Origin: Sphaerolaimus hirsutus
Lineage: Eukaryota > Nematoda > Chromadorea > Monhysterida > Sphaerolaimidae
Direction of reading: 5' to 3'
NCBI GenBank assembly: GCA_964036195.1
Contig: OZ038454.1
Span: forward strand, 29,064,315-29,128,314
DNA length: 64,000 bases
Shown here: one piece after another, positions 52,370-64,000 of the stretch
Layout of the letters: every line of letters starts with the position of its first letter
How positions within the stretch are numbered: the stretch's first letter is position 1
Notes under the pieces: generated by a model
What the model was told of the DNA's origin: nothing
What the model saw: only the letters and a program-made list of their open reading frames with translations
Database searches by the model: none
Made by a program: the position numbers and the translations under genes

Positions 52370-52602
52370 TATATCCATATGTGCACTATTTCTGGAACAC
52401 CCCGGCGCCATCGGCAAAATCACGCAGATGCTGGCCGGTTTAATTTGCTGCTGTGCTCTATTTCTGCGCCCTTCGCAATGGCGAACGTCACTGGGTGTGT
52501 TATTTTTGCTTTTGCCCTTTTGTGGGCGTTTTATGTGCTTTGGTGGCTTGCAATTTGGTCTGCTGAAAATGTGTGCTGTTCTGGGCCAGTCTGTTCTTAA
52601 AG
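52370..52602 (+). other. Possible membrane-protein exon fragment
   Basis: One frame reads LEHPGAIGKITQMLAGLICC, another FAMANVTGCVIFAFALLWAF; both are hydrophobic and together recall the first two helices of MARVEL-type proteins, but they are in different frames. An AATAAA lies at about 52846. Could be an exon with an indel, or chance. Confidence 0.2.
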
Positions 52603-52925
52603 TGATAGTGCCGTGGTGAAGTGTTTTTAAAGTGATAAGTGTTTTGATCCGGTGTTTGAAAGTGATTAGTGTTGAAGATTATCTACTTTGCATTCTCAAT
52701 TAACAACAACCTGCGTGGAAAAGAAGGAAGGTATAATTAATTTTTAGTTCGTTATTCTGATGGAATATTATAGATTTCTGGGCCAAGCGTGTGCTTTCAA
52801 TACACTACATTATAAATACAAGGTGTTTTTTGTGAATAAGTCTATTCAATAAAAACCCGCTTTGAGTTGTTTTGCACGCTGAGGGGTATTTGAGTTGGAG
52901 AGTTTCAAAAAGTTCTACTATTACT

Positions 52926-54227
52926 ACAGTGTCAAATTTCCGTTTTTTTGGAGGAAAATTTTTACCCTTTCCGTTTTCCGGCTGCTGAAAATTTTTACCC
53001 TTTCCGTTTTTCGGCAGCTGACAATTTTTACCCTTGCATGAATTGTAAATACATTTGACAACTATGGTATTTGATGGAAATTGCTTCTTGTGTGCTTCTT
53101 TTGCTACACTGCACTTTCAGCGTTGAAAAAGTGGCCTTGTCAAAGTCTGAAGTTTGAAAAAGTTGATTTTTTACATTTTCAAGTCCCGTAAACACTCCAT
53201 TCCTCCACGTGAACATGGTTGAGTAAGCTTAGTAGGTGTAATGTATTGTACCAGTTTATTGGTGTTAGAAAACGAAACGTGTTTACTGTCTAGCATTTTG
53301 TGCGTTAGATAGCTCAAAATGCTATTTGAGCTATCTATCTCACCTCACCCCACTTCCGGCATCTATTGTTATCTAAATATGATATATTTAGAAAAAATTA
53401 CATTTGCACAAAACTTTTCACGGTTCTGAAAGTCCCTCTCGCAAGTGCGATATTCACTGAAACTTTACATGTGTGCAATTGCCTACCGGTTACTTTAAGT
53501 TGCACTCAGTGATTGAATTGATAGGCAAATTTGTGAAGGCACCCAGAGATAAGTAAGTTTTTGAGGACTCAACTTTTACGGTGATTTCCTACTTGATTAT
53601 TGTTGTTGGCTGTGATGTTTATTACATGCTCAAGGCATTTTTACTGCAAGTAATCCTGGAAAAGTTTGTTCTTTTCAACATTGAAAAAAATTATTTTCAA
53701 AAAGTTGCCTTCTTTTTTAAAACTTTTTTTAATGATGTGTTTTTAAAGTATTAATCATTTTTTGTGTGTTTGGCTTGCATTGTAAAAAATCAAAATCATT
53801 TCTTATGACATTTTAAGTAAGGAAAGATAAGCAACATGTTGAAAACAACTCTTTCAACCTTCTTTTTTGTATACTCCAGTGACTTTACACCTTGCATGTG
53901 TAGTTTTTGCTGGAAGCGGCCAATGTTGTGTCAACTTTCCGTTTTCCGCTTAAGCTTTCCATGGGCAAAATTTTTCCGTTTTCCGGCCACTGAATTTTTT
54001 TTCATTTCTATTTTCCGGCAGCAAATTTTTTCCCCTTTTCCGTTTTTCCATCTCGTTTTCTGTTTTCTGGCTCCATTTTCTATTTTCTGTTTCAGTCAAA
54101 CTGGTAAAACTGCATGCAGGTTTTTCCATTTTCCGGCAAGTGCAAAAAATTTTTGTTTCTGTTTTCTGGCAAGTGCAATTTTTTCTGTTTCCGCTTTCGT
54201 AAAATAATTTTTTTGACACCATCCGTG
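52926..54227. mobile_element. Fragments of the CCGTTTTCCG hAT-like family
   Basis: 52929-53040 and 53927-54227 contain TGTCAA followed by TTTCCGTTTTCCGGC repeats, matching the arms of 59351-60471. The segment between (53040-53920) shows nothing else. Confidence 0.55.
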
Positions 54228-54565
54228 CCAACAACGTTTACCAAATGAGATTTTCATATTTGAAAAATCGTTGTTGTTAAAACATTATACATACATTCTA
54301 ATGAATTTTACATTTTTTTACAAAAATTGCATGCTTAAATTATCATTGGCACGCTTCCAACATGATACATAAATATGTGCGAGCGCAGTACCCAGTCCGC
54401 TGAGTATATACACTACCTCAAACTTCAGAGATCACAGTTTATATCCATGTGTATGAGTTTTTCAAAGAATTTTTTAAAACAACATCTTTCCCAACGCTAG
54501 CACAGCAGCACCTACAGGAGTAGCGTGCAGTTCGGAGATAACGTGCGGTGCAGAATATAAATATA
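54228..54565. other. Intergenic, nothing recognised
   Basis: AT-rich, no credible frame or element ends. Confidence 0.5.
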
Positions 54566-55123
54566 TAGGGTGGCCCACGTCAGGCGCACGGTTTCAATTA
54601 GCTCCCAACACGTTAATTTTGAATGAAAACTGCTCAAATTTGGGTTGGGCGTAGATAAATGTACCCCATTTGCTTGTGTTAAGTGCACAGTTCCACATCA
54701 CAAAAATTCAAGTCGGAACGTGAATCAAAGTTGAATACGTGTTTGAACGTGGCACATGTCAGGCAATCGTCTACCAAAGCACCAATTATTCATAACAAAT
54801 CGTCCAAATTTGGCATGACAATAGATAAATGTACCCTATTTGGCATGTTAAGCACACAAATAGATATCACTAAATTTTTACATTTATCACATCGTATGCA
54901 AAACAACGTCACTCCACAGGACCATCTACAATGGGACACATTCAAAAACGTAAATATGAAACTCTTTCACATTCTGAGACGAAATTTTGTGATATGAAAC
55001 CATGCACTTAACACAACAAATGGGGTACATTGATTTACCCCCATACCAATTTCGAGCGGTTTTCATTCAAAATTGATGTGTTGGGGGCCAATCAAAACCG
55101 TGCGCCTGACGTGGGCCACCCTG
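54566..55123. mobile_element. Tc1/mariner-like element with AGGGTGGCCCACG ends
   Basis: Inverted ends of about 28 bp (AGGGTGGCCCACGTCAGGCG), TA on both sides. 558 bp, no transposase. Confidence 0.8.
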
Positions 55124-55557
55124 TAAATACGTAGCAGGGTGGTCAGTTGAGTTGGCATGAGACACTTTTCGCTCAATCTTGCTTCTCTTTCATGCGCGTA
55201 TTGAATGTAAATACGCATGTATTTACATTGTAAGAATATGCTACACAAAACTTCTCTCAACCCACTGGGGACTAGGGTGCCGCGCACACTTTTAGTTTAC
55301 GGCGAAAATTTTGTAAACTGGTTAATAGGTTTGCGTTTGAGTTAACGGAGTTTGTGAACTACTGTTGATAGATGTCGAAAACTATTCATTCTAGTGAACT
55401 CAAATGTGTTTGAAACAGATAAACTGTTTCCTAAATTTCGGCCAAAAAGTGTTCGTGGCGTTTGACGTATTGGTGTTGCATTTCTTATATTTATTTTGTT
55501 CCTTCTGGGGATTTTGACTTAAGATGTTTATTTCGAGATGTTTATTGAGGTTGTTTA

Positions 55558-56055
55558 CTTCTAAAAGTCGATAAATCCAAAAAGTTGATTTTGAGAAAAT
55601 GGATTTTAAGTTTCATTTCGAATTCTCTTCTAGAAATGCAAGTTCAATTGGGATGATAGTCTATCATAAAGTACCAAATATTGATAATAACGAGTAAAAT
55701 ATTCAGCATTTTCTCAAAATATATGGAAGAAATGGCCTTTCCACAAAGTACATTTGAACAGGAAAAAAGAATACGGAAGAAGTCCATTAAACAACTGGGC
55801 CTATCGACTTCTTGCCCAGAGCAAATTTTTTTGTTCACATTCCCGATAAATTTACCTTATGGGCAATTAATTTTCACTTACTCATTTGTAAAAGTCTGTG
55901 TGAATGGCATAATTACCCAATTTAAATTATGGTAATTATGTTAATTGTGGTAATTGTTCCAAACTGTCAAAATGTGACACTTTAAAAAAGGGACAAGTGA
56001 AGTTGAAAAATTAAAAAATGATGGAAAATGTGTGGGGCCAATTCTAGATGCCGTT
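55558..56055. mobile_element. Diverged copy of the TTCTAAAAGTCGA MITE family
   Basis: CTTCTAAAAGTCGATAAATCC at the left and interior similarity (AAAATATATGGAAGAAATGG, CATTAAACAACTGG) to 45479-46088; the right end is decayed. Confidence 0.45.
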
Positions 56056-56124
56056 TTCATGCTTAGCTTAATTTTGCTAGGGAGTACAAGTAGGGATACT
56101 GATTTTAGACAAACATTTATATAT

Positions 56125-56537
56125 ACCGTATTTCCTCGAAATACCCCCTTGAATAAACCCTCCCCCCTCGAAATACCCCCAGGTGTTTTCGAGCTAAGAA
56201 AAAATACCCCCGCCCCCCCCCCCCCCCCTCTGGAATAAGGTACATAAATACATCATGTATGCAAGGAACATGATGTATTTATTGAGACCATGTTGCATCG
56301 CAGTTATACGTATACGCTAGTTTGTGTAGCGATGTACGTTTACGTCCCTGTTATGTCCCTATAAACCCTATATCCCTATATACATTTGGTCACGTTTATT
56401 ACCGGTTTGGGGTATGTGAAAGTGTATTCTTTAGTATGACTTTACCGAAAAAATAACCCCCCCCCCTCGAATGCCCCCCCTCAAAATTTCCACTCTGAAA
56501 AAATAAACCCCCTGGGGGTATTTCGAGGAAATACGGT
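56125..56537. mobile_element. Tc1/mariner-like MITE, 413 bp
   Basis: ACCGTATTTCCTCGAAATAC ends with TA either side; C-rich subterminal runs. Confidence 0.85.
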
Positions 56538-56896
56538 ACATTTACGGTCACATGGTAATTTTGCCGAACTTTTGAAAGGTAGGGAATAGCGGTTGAATGG
56601 TACTATTTTATGTCGGGGCTTTAGTACCATTTTATTCCATTGGTTTTGCGTAACACGATAAAATATTATCAATAAAACGAAGTAACACAATATTGGCGTC
56701 AAAAAGATTCTTGTCTCATAACTCCTACTTGCAATGAGCCCATTACAAAATCTAAACGAGCACTTTCTGGCTAAATGTTTCATAATAACATACCGTATTT
56801 CCTCGAACTAAATACATATAGGTAATACTCTCGGAATTACACCAGGGCAAGTTCCGCAAATTGAGAAGTGAGAAGTGAAATGGCAAAAGCGACAAG

Positions 56897-57307
56897 AAAT
56901 GAATTTTTATTTTATTTTTACGTCGCTTTTGCCAATTTATCAGTTCACTTTTGCCATTTTACTTCTCCAATCTCAATTTTAAAAAACTGGCACCAGGGTT
57001 CAATTACGCAAGTGAAGTAAAAAACGTAAACGTGAGAAGTAAAAAGTTAAAAATAAAATTCAACTTTAAACGTTTCACTTATAAATTTACTTCACTTTAA
57101 CTTTTTATTTTTCACTAGCGGAATTGACCCCAGGTCCCGCAACCTGCTAAGTGTAAAGTAAAGTGTCAAAATTAATGTAAAATGTAATCCAAAGTGTCAA
57201 TTGTCAAGACAAATGAAAAGTAAACTGTCATTTTCTGTATTTGTGAGAAAAAGCAGTTAAGTAGGTATACATAAATATTACTTGAGTGTACACACATGCC
57301 TAGGGTT
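56897..57307. repeat. Left arm of a long inverted repeat
   Basis: Reverse complement of 63590-64000 over about 404-411 bp with no mismatch seen. It includes CCCGCAACCTGCTAAGTG followed by GTAAAGTG units like the introner family. The right arm runs off the window. Confidence 0.9.
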
Positions 57308-57974
57308 GGAAAAAAACGTTTTTTTTAACTCGATGTTTTAAAAAACGTTTTTTCAAAAGCTCCCAGATATGACCTTGTGTGAACATATATAGGTATATCA
57401 GACAGCGGCAATACTCTGTGATGTTATATATGACCATATAATGGCTGTTGAGCCATGGGATAGCATTATAAGTGGTGATTTGTGTCAAAAATATCCATTT
57501 TTCATCGACATATTGTTCGTATATTGCCTTATAGTCAAATGTTCGTGACTTCAGGTAAAGTTTGGCACGGAATAGTGATCAAACAAGGTTATAAAAGGAG
57601 GTTGTTACTTTGGGAGTGAAGTTACACACTGTGGAGGTACATGGAAGCACATTACCTCAATATTATATACTACAGCAACATATGACGACTTATTAACCCG
57701 TGGTAGCGCATAGAAATGGACGCTTTGATACTAAAAATGCCAGAAAACCAATGAAAACAACCACCAATATCAATTTGTGTGTGAAATTGCGCGCTTGCGC
57801 GCAAAAATTTTGCAAAATACCTAGTGCTTAGTACTAAAAATTTCGGTCGATGTTTTTTGTAAAAAAAACAAACATTTCGGATGTCATGTTTTTTAAAAAA
57901 AAAACAATGTTTTTTTTTTTTTAAAACAACGTTTTTTTTACAAAAACGTTTTAAAAAAACATCGGCCAACCCTA
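57301..57974. mobile_element. hAT-like element with AAACGTTTTT arms
   Basis: TAGGGTTGG ends inverted; perfect 8 bp duplication CACATGCC (57293-57300, 57975-57982). The insertion is at the inner end of the left inverted arm. Confidence 0.88.
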
Positions 57975-58499
57975 CACATGCCCAGTTTCAGTGAATTTGT
58001 GCGTGTCGTTCATAAGTTATAAGCAATTTCAAAAAATGCTGTTGTCGCAGCTCAATCGCAGTCGCGACAACGCTGCGACAACATTTTTTACCCTTATAAC
58101 TTATGCCGAACAAGAACAATGTATTTGAAGCTTGGCATGTATTTGATGTATTTACACTCAAGCAGTATTTATATCTACATATAGTTCACTGCGTTCTCTC
58201 AAAAATACACAACTTTATCCTTGAACTATGAAACTCTGAAACAAAAATTTTCGTCGTCAATTATGTTTCCTGTAAACACCGCATTAAGCATTCTGTATTT
58301 ACCATTTTTCTGAAAAAAGCCTTCCGGCGCAGGCAGTCGAGTTTCGAAAAAAATTCCATTGCGAAATAACTCAGAGGGGTGATTTTGTTTGGCACATTAC
58401 CCCCTATATTTGCCAGTTTATTAAATTTGTTTGAACCAAAAATATAACAACTGATTATGCCGATGTTCTACGGGTAACTGGTAAAAAGAATGCACATAT

Positions 58500-59142
58500 G
58501 AGGCGTCTAATTCTAAAAGTCGACAAGTCCACAAAATGTGATTTTGAGTAAATCGCATTTTAAGTTTCCGATCCAATTCCAGGCCCGTGGTGCATGTCCA
58601 ATTTGGCTCTCTCATGGTTTTCATAAAGTTCCATATGTTGACATTTAAGTGTCAAATTTTCAGCCCCTAATCTCAACGTATATGTGAAAAATGGGGTGTC
58701 CATAAAATTCCATTCGGTCAGAGCAAAACTGTTTTTGGGAGGGAAATGGACTTGTCGCCTTCTTGCACGCGAGAACATTTTTGTTCCCGGGGAAGCCGAG
58801 GCTGCCTTATGGGAAAATTATGGACTTGTCGCCCTTTAGGAATCGGTTTCCATAGTGGACTTATCACATTTCTTGCGTTTTTTTCCCATAAAAAAAGGAA
58901 GCGGAGGATGGACTTGTCGCCTTTTAGCCCAAAACTAAGTGGACTTGTCGACTTCTTGCCCAAACTTTTTGTATTTTTCCCCAAAAAATGTCAGATTTGG
59001 CACTTTGCCATATGGGCATGTGAGGTCAAAAAATTTATGGAAAATGATGAAAAATGTGCAGAAGTAGCCCCAGATGACGTTTCCGGGCCTAACTTGAAAT
59101 TTTTATATTTTGGACCTGTCGACTTTTAGAATTGGACGCCTC
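58500..59142. mobile_element. MITE with GAGGCGTC ends (copy 2)
   Basis: Inverted relative of 45479-46088 with a 4 bp duplication ATAT (58496-58499, 59143-59146). Same end structure, so 4 bp duplications are consistent for the family. Confidence 0.85.
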
Positions 59143-59151
59143 ATATAGATT

Positions 59152-60998
59152 ACCGTATTTCTTCTAATAGAAAGGAATACCTGCAAGGGCACCACAAAAA
59201 GTACGGCAGGTTTTGGCACGTTTTTAGACGCACGAAAAAAATAGAAAAGCAATCTCCATGGGAATGGCACCTCCAATAGAACGACAGGTAGGAATTACGT
59301 TGGAACAGTGCCAAAACACAAAAAAAAATTAGAAAAATTGGTGTTGTGGCTAGGGTGTCAACAAAAACTTTTTGGCGGAAAACGGAAACGGAAACGGAAA
59401 AAATTTTGCACTTGCCGGAAAACGGAAACGGAAACGGAAAAATTTTGGCACTTGCCGGAAAACGGAAAACGGAAAAATGAAAGGCCGGAAAACGGAAACG
59501 GAAACGGAAAAATTTGCTGAAATCATGCCGGAAATGGAAAAAATCTGCTGAAATTTTGCCGGAAACGGAAAAAATTGCTGAATTATTGCTGGAAACAGAA
59601 AAAATTGCATAATGGAAAAAAAACTGCATGTTTGCCAGTTTGGCTTTGATTGTGGTAGCTCATCAGTCAAGTATTGATTCTGCCACTGAGGTTTACTTGT
59701 AATTTATGTATTTGAAGCAACACTATAATGTCAAAGAAAAAATCACATCAACAATCTGCAAAATGACAACTGCAAATGAAAGATTCACACAAAAAATGGA
59801 TTTAGGAAACTGGAACTGCTGACTAAAACCAATTTTACAAACTGTAGGTGTAATTGGTTTAAGGCAGCAACTGATGGAGCATGATCAATTTCTCAGCAGT
59901 TTCTGCCTTCAAATTGCTACCGCGTTCATTGTACAGACTGCCAGCAACACTAAACAATTGTTCACTTGGCACAGATGAAGCCGATGACGACAGAAACAAC
60001 GACGATGAAACGACGAAATCTATGTCCCATATAAAAGCAAAATTAAACTGTTTAATCCACTAACCTCTTGCTAACAGCTGCACCCACCCACTCCCTCTAC
60101 AACGGAAAACACATTTTTTAAATAATTTCATTCAATTTGGATACATAGAAAAAAGGCAGAAGTGCACAAAACAACTGAACTGCAAAATATGAAAGGCAAA
60201 TGTGTTGTTTTGAGTGAAGTGAAAGAAAAAATACCCTGGGCTAAAATACTGTTTGGGAGAATGTTGGCAAAATACTGGGAAAAACAGAAAGTTGACCCGG
60301 AAAACGGAAAATGAGGCGGAAAAACTGAAAATTTTGCCGGAAAACGGAAAATGAGCCGGAAAAACGGAAACGGAAACGGAAAAAAAAATTTTTAGCCGGA
60401 AAACGGTAACGGAAACGGAAAAAAATTTGCCTCCGGAAAGCGGAAACGGAAAACGGAAAGTTGACACCCTAGTTGTGGCGAGAACGGCCCTGTGCCTGTG
60501 AACCCATTTTGCGTCCAGAACCAGAACGCATTTAACTATACCATGCATGCTCAAAATGTGACCTAAAATTTGACGTTAATCCAACCACCTAGTGACAAGT
60601 TATTCAAAATCTCGAAGGGCCGTCTCAATTGCCGCACCCTGTATAGCTGGGCAGTTTGGGGTGGGTAACCCGCCACATTTCTTACCCCTGCGGGTATAAT
60701 GTGTTCATAATGAATGTAGATGCGTAATGGGTTGAAATGCATCAATGCATCCAAGGTGTTCAGAACTATGATTCAGGGTTCTTTTCACATTTGGTTTTGT
60801 TTGAATTGATGCTCTCATATCAATATGTAGTTCATGTATCATAAAAACACTATGTTCAATTAAAAAAATTTGTGAAAATAATTGGTGAAAAAAAACAGAA
60901 CGACAGTCTCTAAGAGAACAGCAGTTCCAATAGAACGACATGACAAAATTTGATGAAAAAATAGAACGACGCTCTTCTTTGAGTACGAAGAAATACGG
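59152..60998. mobile_element. ACCGTATTTCTTCTAATAGAA element, interrupted
   Basis: Left end ACCGTATTTCTTCTAATAG at 59152; right end GAAGAAATACGGT near 60998. AATAGAACG words occur near both ends. The hAT-like element at 59351-60471 is nested in it. Confidence 0.6.
59351..60471. mobile_element. hAT-like element built of CGGAAACGGAAA repeats
   Basis: TAGGGTGTCAAC ends inverted; perfect 8 bp duplication GTTGTGGC (59343-59350, 60472-60479). Both arms are CCGGAAAACGGAAACGGAAA-type repeats. No transposase seen. Confidence 0.9.
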
Positions 60999-61181
60999 TG
61001 AGTTGAATGGCATTCTGCATTCTGATTAAATTCATTAAGACTCGCTTCGGGCGCAGCTATTTCATTTTTATTTTCATCCAGTGTTTTCAGACTCATTCTA
61101 AGCCCTTATTGCACGGTGTTTGGTAAAAAACACATCTGTAAACTGCAGATAGAGTGGGCAAATACTGCTGCAGTCTTTTAT

Positions 61182-61595
61182 TACCGTATTTCTTATAATA
61201 GGATGGCATACATCCAATAGAACGGCACCTCCAATAGAACCGCACCTCCAATAGAACCGCACCTCCAATAGAACGGCACCTCCAATAGAACGGCACCTCC
61301 AATAGAACGGCACCTCCAATAGAACGGCACCTCCAATAGAACGGCAGGTAGCATATTACAGTGGAAAAGTGCCAAAACAAAAATGGATTACGGAACATTC
61401 AAAGCATTCAAATTAATATAAACTTTCAAACTGATGCTCCGATATAAAAATGTGCTCAAGCTTCATTTAAAATGTTCATATGAAAAATGCGTGCAAATTT
61501 GGTGAAAAATAGAACGGCAGCCTCCAATAGAATGGCAAGTAAAAAAGTTGATGAAAAAAATAGAACAGTACCCTTCTATTAGAAGAAATACGGTA
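61182..61595. mobile_element. ACCGTATTTCTT element with tandem 17-mers
   Basis: Ends ACCGTATTTCTTATAATAG and CTATTAGAAGAAATACGGT with TA outside. About eight ACCTCCAATAGAACGGC units lie at 61211-61347. Confidence 0.8.
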
Positions 61596-61947
61596 TATAA
61601 TAGTGGAAAAATACGAAGAAAATATCCCTGCCAGACCAGGACGGCCGGAGCTTTTTAATGTTTAAAAAATAAACGTTTTTAAAAAAACGGAGCATCTGTT
61701 TCTTTAAACAGAAGCCAAAATTTTCAGTACTTATTCACTGGGTAGTTTGCAATTTTTGCATGCAAGCACGCAATTTCACATACGATATTACCACTGATGG
61801 GGTTTTCATTGGTTTTAAGCCATTTTAGTGTAAAAGCTTCCATCTTTACTGTGTAATAATAAGCTGTGATATGTTAGTGTCGTATATGATACCCAGCCAA
61901 TGTGCTCCTACATAAATACAGGGTGCCGCAATTTAGACCAGGGACGT

Positions 61948-62491
61948 ACCGTATTTCTCCGATCAAAGCACCCCCCCGTTCAAAGCTCCCGGGGTGCTAT
62001 GCTGTGTATTATGTTCCGTATAAAGCACCCGGGTGCTTTACATTTCACAAAAAAAAATTGGTGATCATCTGTTGCCTCAACTAAATGATATTGCGAATAG
62101 GAAAGTTTGGAAAACCATCTGTTGCATAGGAGTTCTTTCGCGTGGCGCGCGGCGTTCTTTTGCGTGCTGCGGCGAAATCAAACACTTGAAGTGGTGCTTG
62201 AGTTCAAAGATTTGTGGGTCGTGGGATTGTTGCAAAAGCATTGCAACCTCACCAATCACAGATTCGCAACACATAGTTAGGTAGATACAACTTTAAAAAG
62301 GAAAATAGAGAGTCATGGTGAAGGCAAATGATAGCGCTTACCTAAGTATTTATTGGTGTCAAACAAAACATAGTATAGCACCCTGTGATTTGCATTGCAC
62401 CAGGGTGCTATACATGGCACTTCAAAAGTGGTTTGAAAATAGCTCCAATTTTGTAAAGCACCAGGGGTGCTTTGATCGGAGAAATACGGTA
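61948..62491. mobile_element. Tc1/mariner-like MITE nested in a hAT-like element
   Basis: ACCGTATTTCTCCGATCAAAGC ends inverted. Removing it with one TA restores CAGGGACGTACGCAGG, which matches the host's other end, so the target duplication is TA. Confidence 0.85.
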
Positions 62492-62688
62492 CGCAGGATC
62501 TTTGAGCGGGGGGGGGGCGAATTGAATACGGAGCCCGGCGAACGGGAGGGGGGGGGGGCGCCCCACCCCCCCAAATTTTGGCCCTATAGTAAAGAAATGG
62601 AGCCATGGCGCTGGCACCATTTGTAGGCGCCAAAGCCATGGCAGTGTTGGCGCTGGCGTTGGCGGCAACGTCTACTATATAGGTATCT

Positions 62689-63091
62689 ACCGTATTACCT
62701 CGAATTATCCCCCCTTGAATTAACCCCCCCTCGAATTAACCCCCCCCCCCCTCAAAATGGGCTGGGGAAATAATAACCCCCCCCCCTCCGGAATGATGTA
62801 GATCATGTATGCAATGTACATGATGTATTTATTACTACTAATTTGCATTGCAACTACACTTACACGCTCATTTGCGTACAGATGTACATCATTAGCCCCA
62901 ATATAACCTATTTTCTCAGATTTAGCACCGTTTTTGTGTATGAAAAAGCGTATTCTCTAGTATGAATTTCACGAAAATTTATGACGAAATAATAAAACCC
63001 CCCTCAAATAAACCCCCCCTCGAATTCACCCCCCTCAAATTTTGCTGGCGAAATAATAAACCCCCATGGGGGTATTTCGAGATAATACAGT
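62689..63091. mobile_element. Diverged Tc1/mariner-like MITE
   Basis: ACCGTATTACCTCGAATTATC left end and GTATTTCGAGATAATACAGT right end; C-rich arms as in 56125-56537. Confidence 0.7.
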
Positions 63092-63342
63092 ATATATACC
63101 TATATTTCATACTAGAATCATGTTGGGTACCTTTCTAACGCTTTTAGATTCCGGAAAAATACATAGTAATCATTGGGTGGTTATTTGGTCGCTTGCGCGC
63201 AAAAAAAAATTAGAAGTGCCTACAAAATCGTTTTAGAAAAGTGCCATTTCTGACAACTTTTTATGTCCGGCCCGGGAACGGGGGGGGGGGGCGGCCGCCC
63301 CCCCCCCCCCCCCCTGCGTACGTCCTTGCTTGTGGATAATGT

Positions 63343-63557
63343 TGGGACGATATATCGTATGAATATCGACTATTTTTCATATTGAATATCGATATAGAAT
63401 TTAAAAAAATAGAATATCGCCTAGTTCTTCATATTGAATATTGAATATCGAATATCGACTAGTTCTTCAAATATCGACCACTTTTCGCCATTGAATATTA
63501 ATATTGAGTTTCAGAAAAATATCGAAAATCGATATCGGAAGTAATATCGTCCCAACC
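63343..63557. mobile_element. MITE built of ATATCGA words
   Basis: GTTGGGACGATAT left and ATATCGTCCCAAC right ends inverted; the interior is ATTGAATATCGA repeats. Confidence 0.7.
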
Positions 63558-63589
63558 TACCCGTGTACCTGCAAAATTGGTCCCCCAAA

Positions 63590-64000
63590 AACCCTAGGCA
63601 TGTGTGTACACTCAAGTAATATTTATGTATACCTACTTAACTGCTTTTTCTCACAAATACAGAAAATGACAGTTTACTTTTCATTTGTCTTGACAATTGA
63701 CACTTTGGATTACATTTTACATTAATTTTGACACTTTACTTTACACTTAGCAGGTTGCGGGACCTGGGGTCAATTCCGCTAGTGAAAAATAAAAAGTTAA
63801 AGTGAAGTAAATTTATAAGTGAAACGTTTAAAGTTGAATTTTATTTTTAACTTTTTACTTCTCACGTTTACGTTTTTTACTTCACTTGCGTAATTGAACC
63901 CTGGTGCCAGTTTTTTAAAATTGAGATTGGAGAAGTAAAATGGCAAAAGTGAACTGATAAATTGGCAAAAGCGACGTAAAAATAAAATAAAAATTCATTT
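63590..64000. repeat. Right arm of a long inverted repeat (runs off window)
   Basis: Reverse complement of 56897-57307. The arms are 6.28 kb apart; the true outer limits lie beyond 64000 on the right. Confidence 0.9.

Larger units (their letters stand above)
61939..63328. mobile_element. hAT-like host element with two nested MITEs
   Basis: CAGGGACGTA at the left and TGCGTACGTCCTTG at the right are inverted, as in 48360-48801. Elements at 61948-62491 and 62689-63091 interrupt it. No 8 bp duplication found. Confidence 0.65.

Noticed and set aside
58718-59129. Frames of 88-127 codons in 58.5-59.1 kb and 45.6-46.0 kb
   Set aside because: They fall in two copies of the same MITE and appear in inverted positions; no transposase motifs.

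Overview
This window is nuclear DNA from an animal, most likely an invertebrate; I cannot name the species. Two intron-containing plus-strand genes sit in AT-rich DNA packed with small DNA transposons, and a 29 kb LTR retroelement lies in one intron. Basis: spliced genes with phase-consistent GT-AG introns, a mitochondrial choline dehydrogenase of animal type, and no bacterial gene organisation.

Layout. (1) 1086-3312: the 3' part of a HAD-superfamily phosphatase gene, five exons, 5' end not found. (2) 3865-44860: a choline dehydrogenase (CHDH/betA-like GMC oxidoreductase) gene, 13 exons found (one tentative), about 640 codons, complete at the 3' end but lacking the first exon. (3) 9498-38561: a giant Ty3/gypsy-type LTR retroelement in CHDH intron 5 (9215-40638), antisense to the gene. 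It has apparently identical 3,348 bp LTRs and a 5 bp target duplication. Reading in its own (minus) direction: 5' LTR in which the gag-pol frame starts; a tRNA-Gln-like primer site inside that frame; gag, zinc knuckles, protease, reverse transcriptase, RNase H and integrase in one 3,747-residue frame; a second giant frame of 2,048 residues whose C-terminus is the front half of a NADAR (YbiA-like) domain; an in-frame UAG; the rest of NADAR; a 3' region with a possible two-exon accessory gene; 3' LTR. (4) 44861-64000: no convincing gene; a mosaic of hAT-like, Tc1/mariner-like, foldback and other non-autonomous DNA elements, many nested.

Main points. (a) The retroelement carries 22 copies (18 distinct) of a short double-stem motif: a hairpin with a conserved 8 nt loop (GACGTAGG) whose stem shows compensatory changes, closed by a second stem that is different in every copy. 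I do not recognise it as a known family. (b) Three introns of the two genes are, end to end, terminal-inverted-repeat elements with CAG or CTG 3 bp duplications, so they look like introners, i.e. introns made by transposon insertion. (c) A NADAR domain is split by UAG in a retroelement whose LTRs look identical, so the choice is between programmed readthrough and very recent decay.
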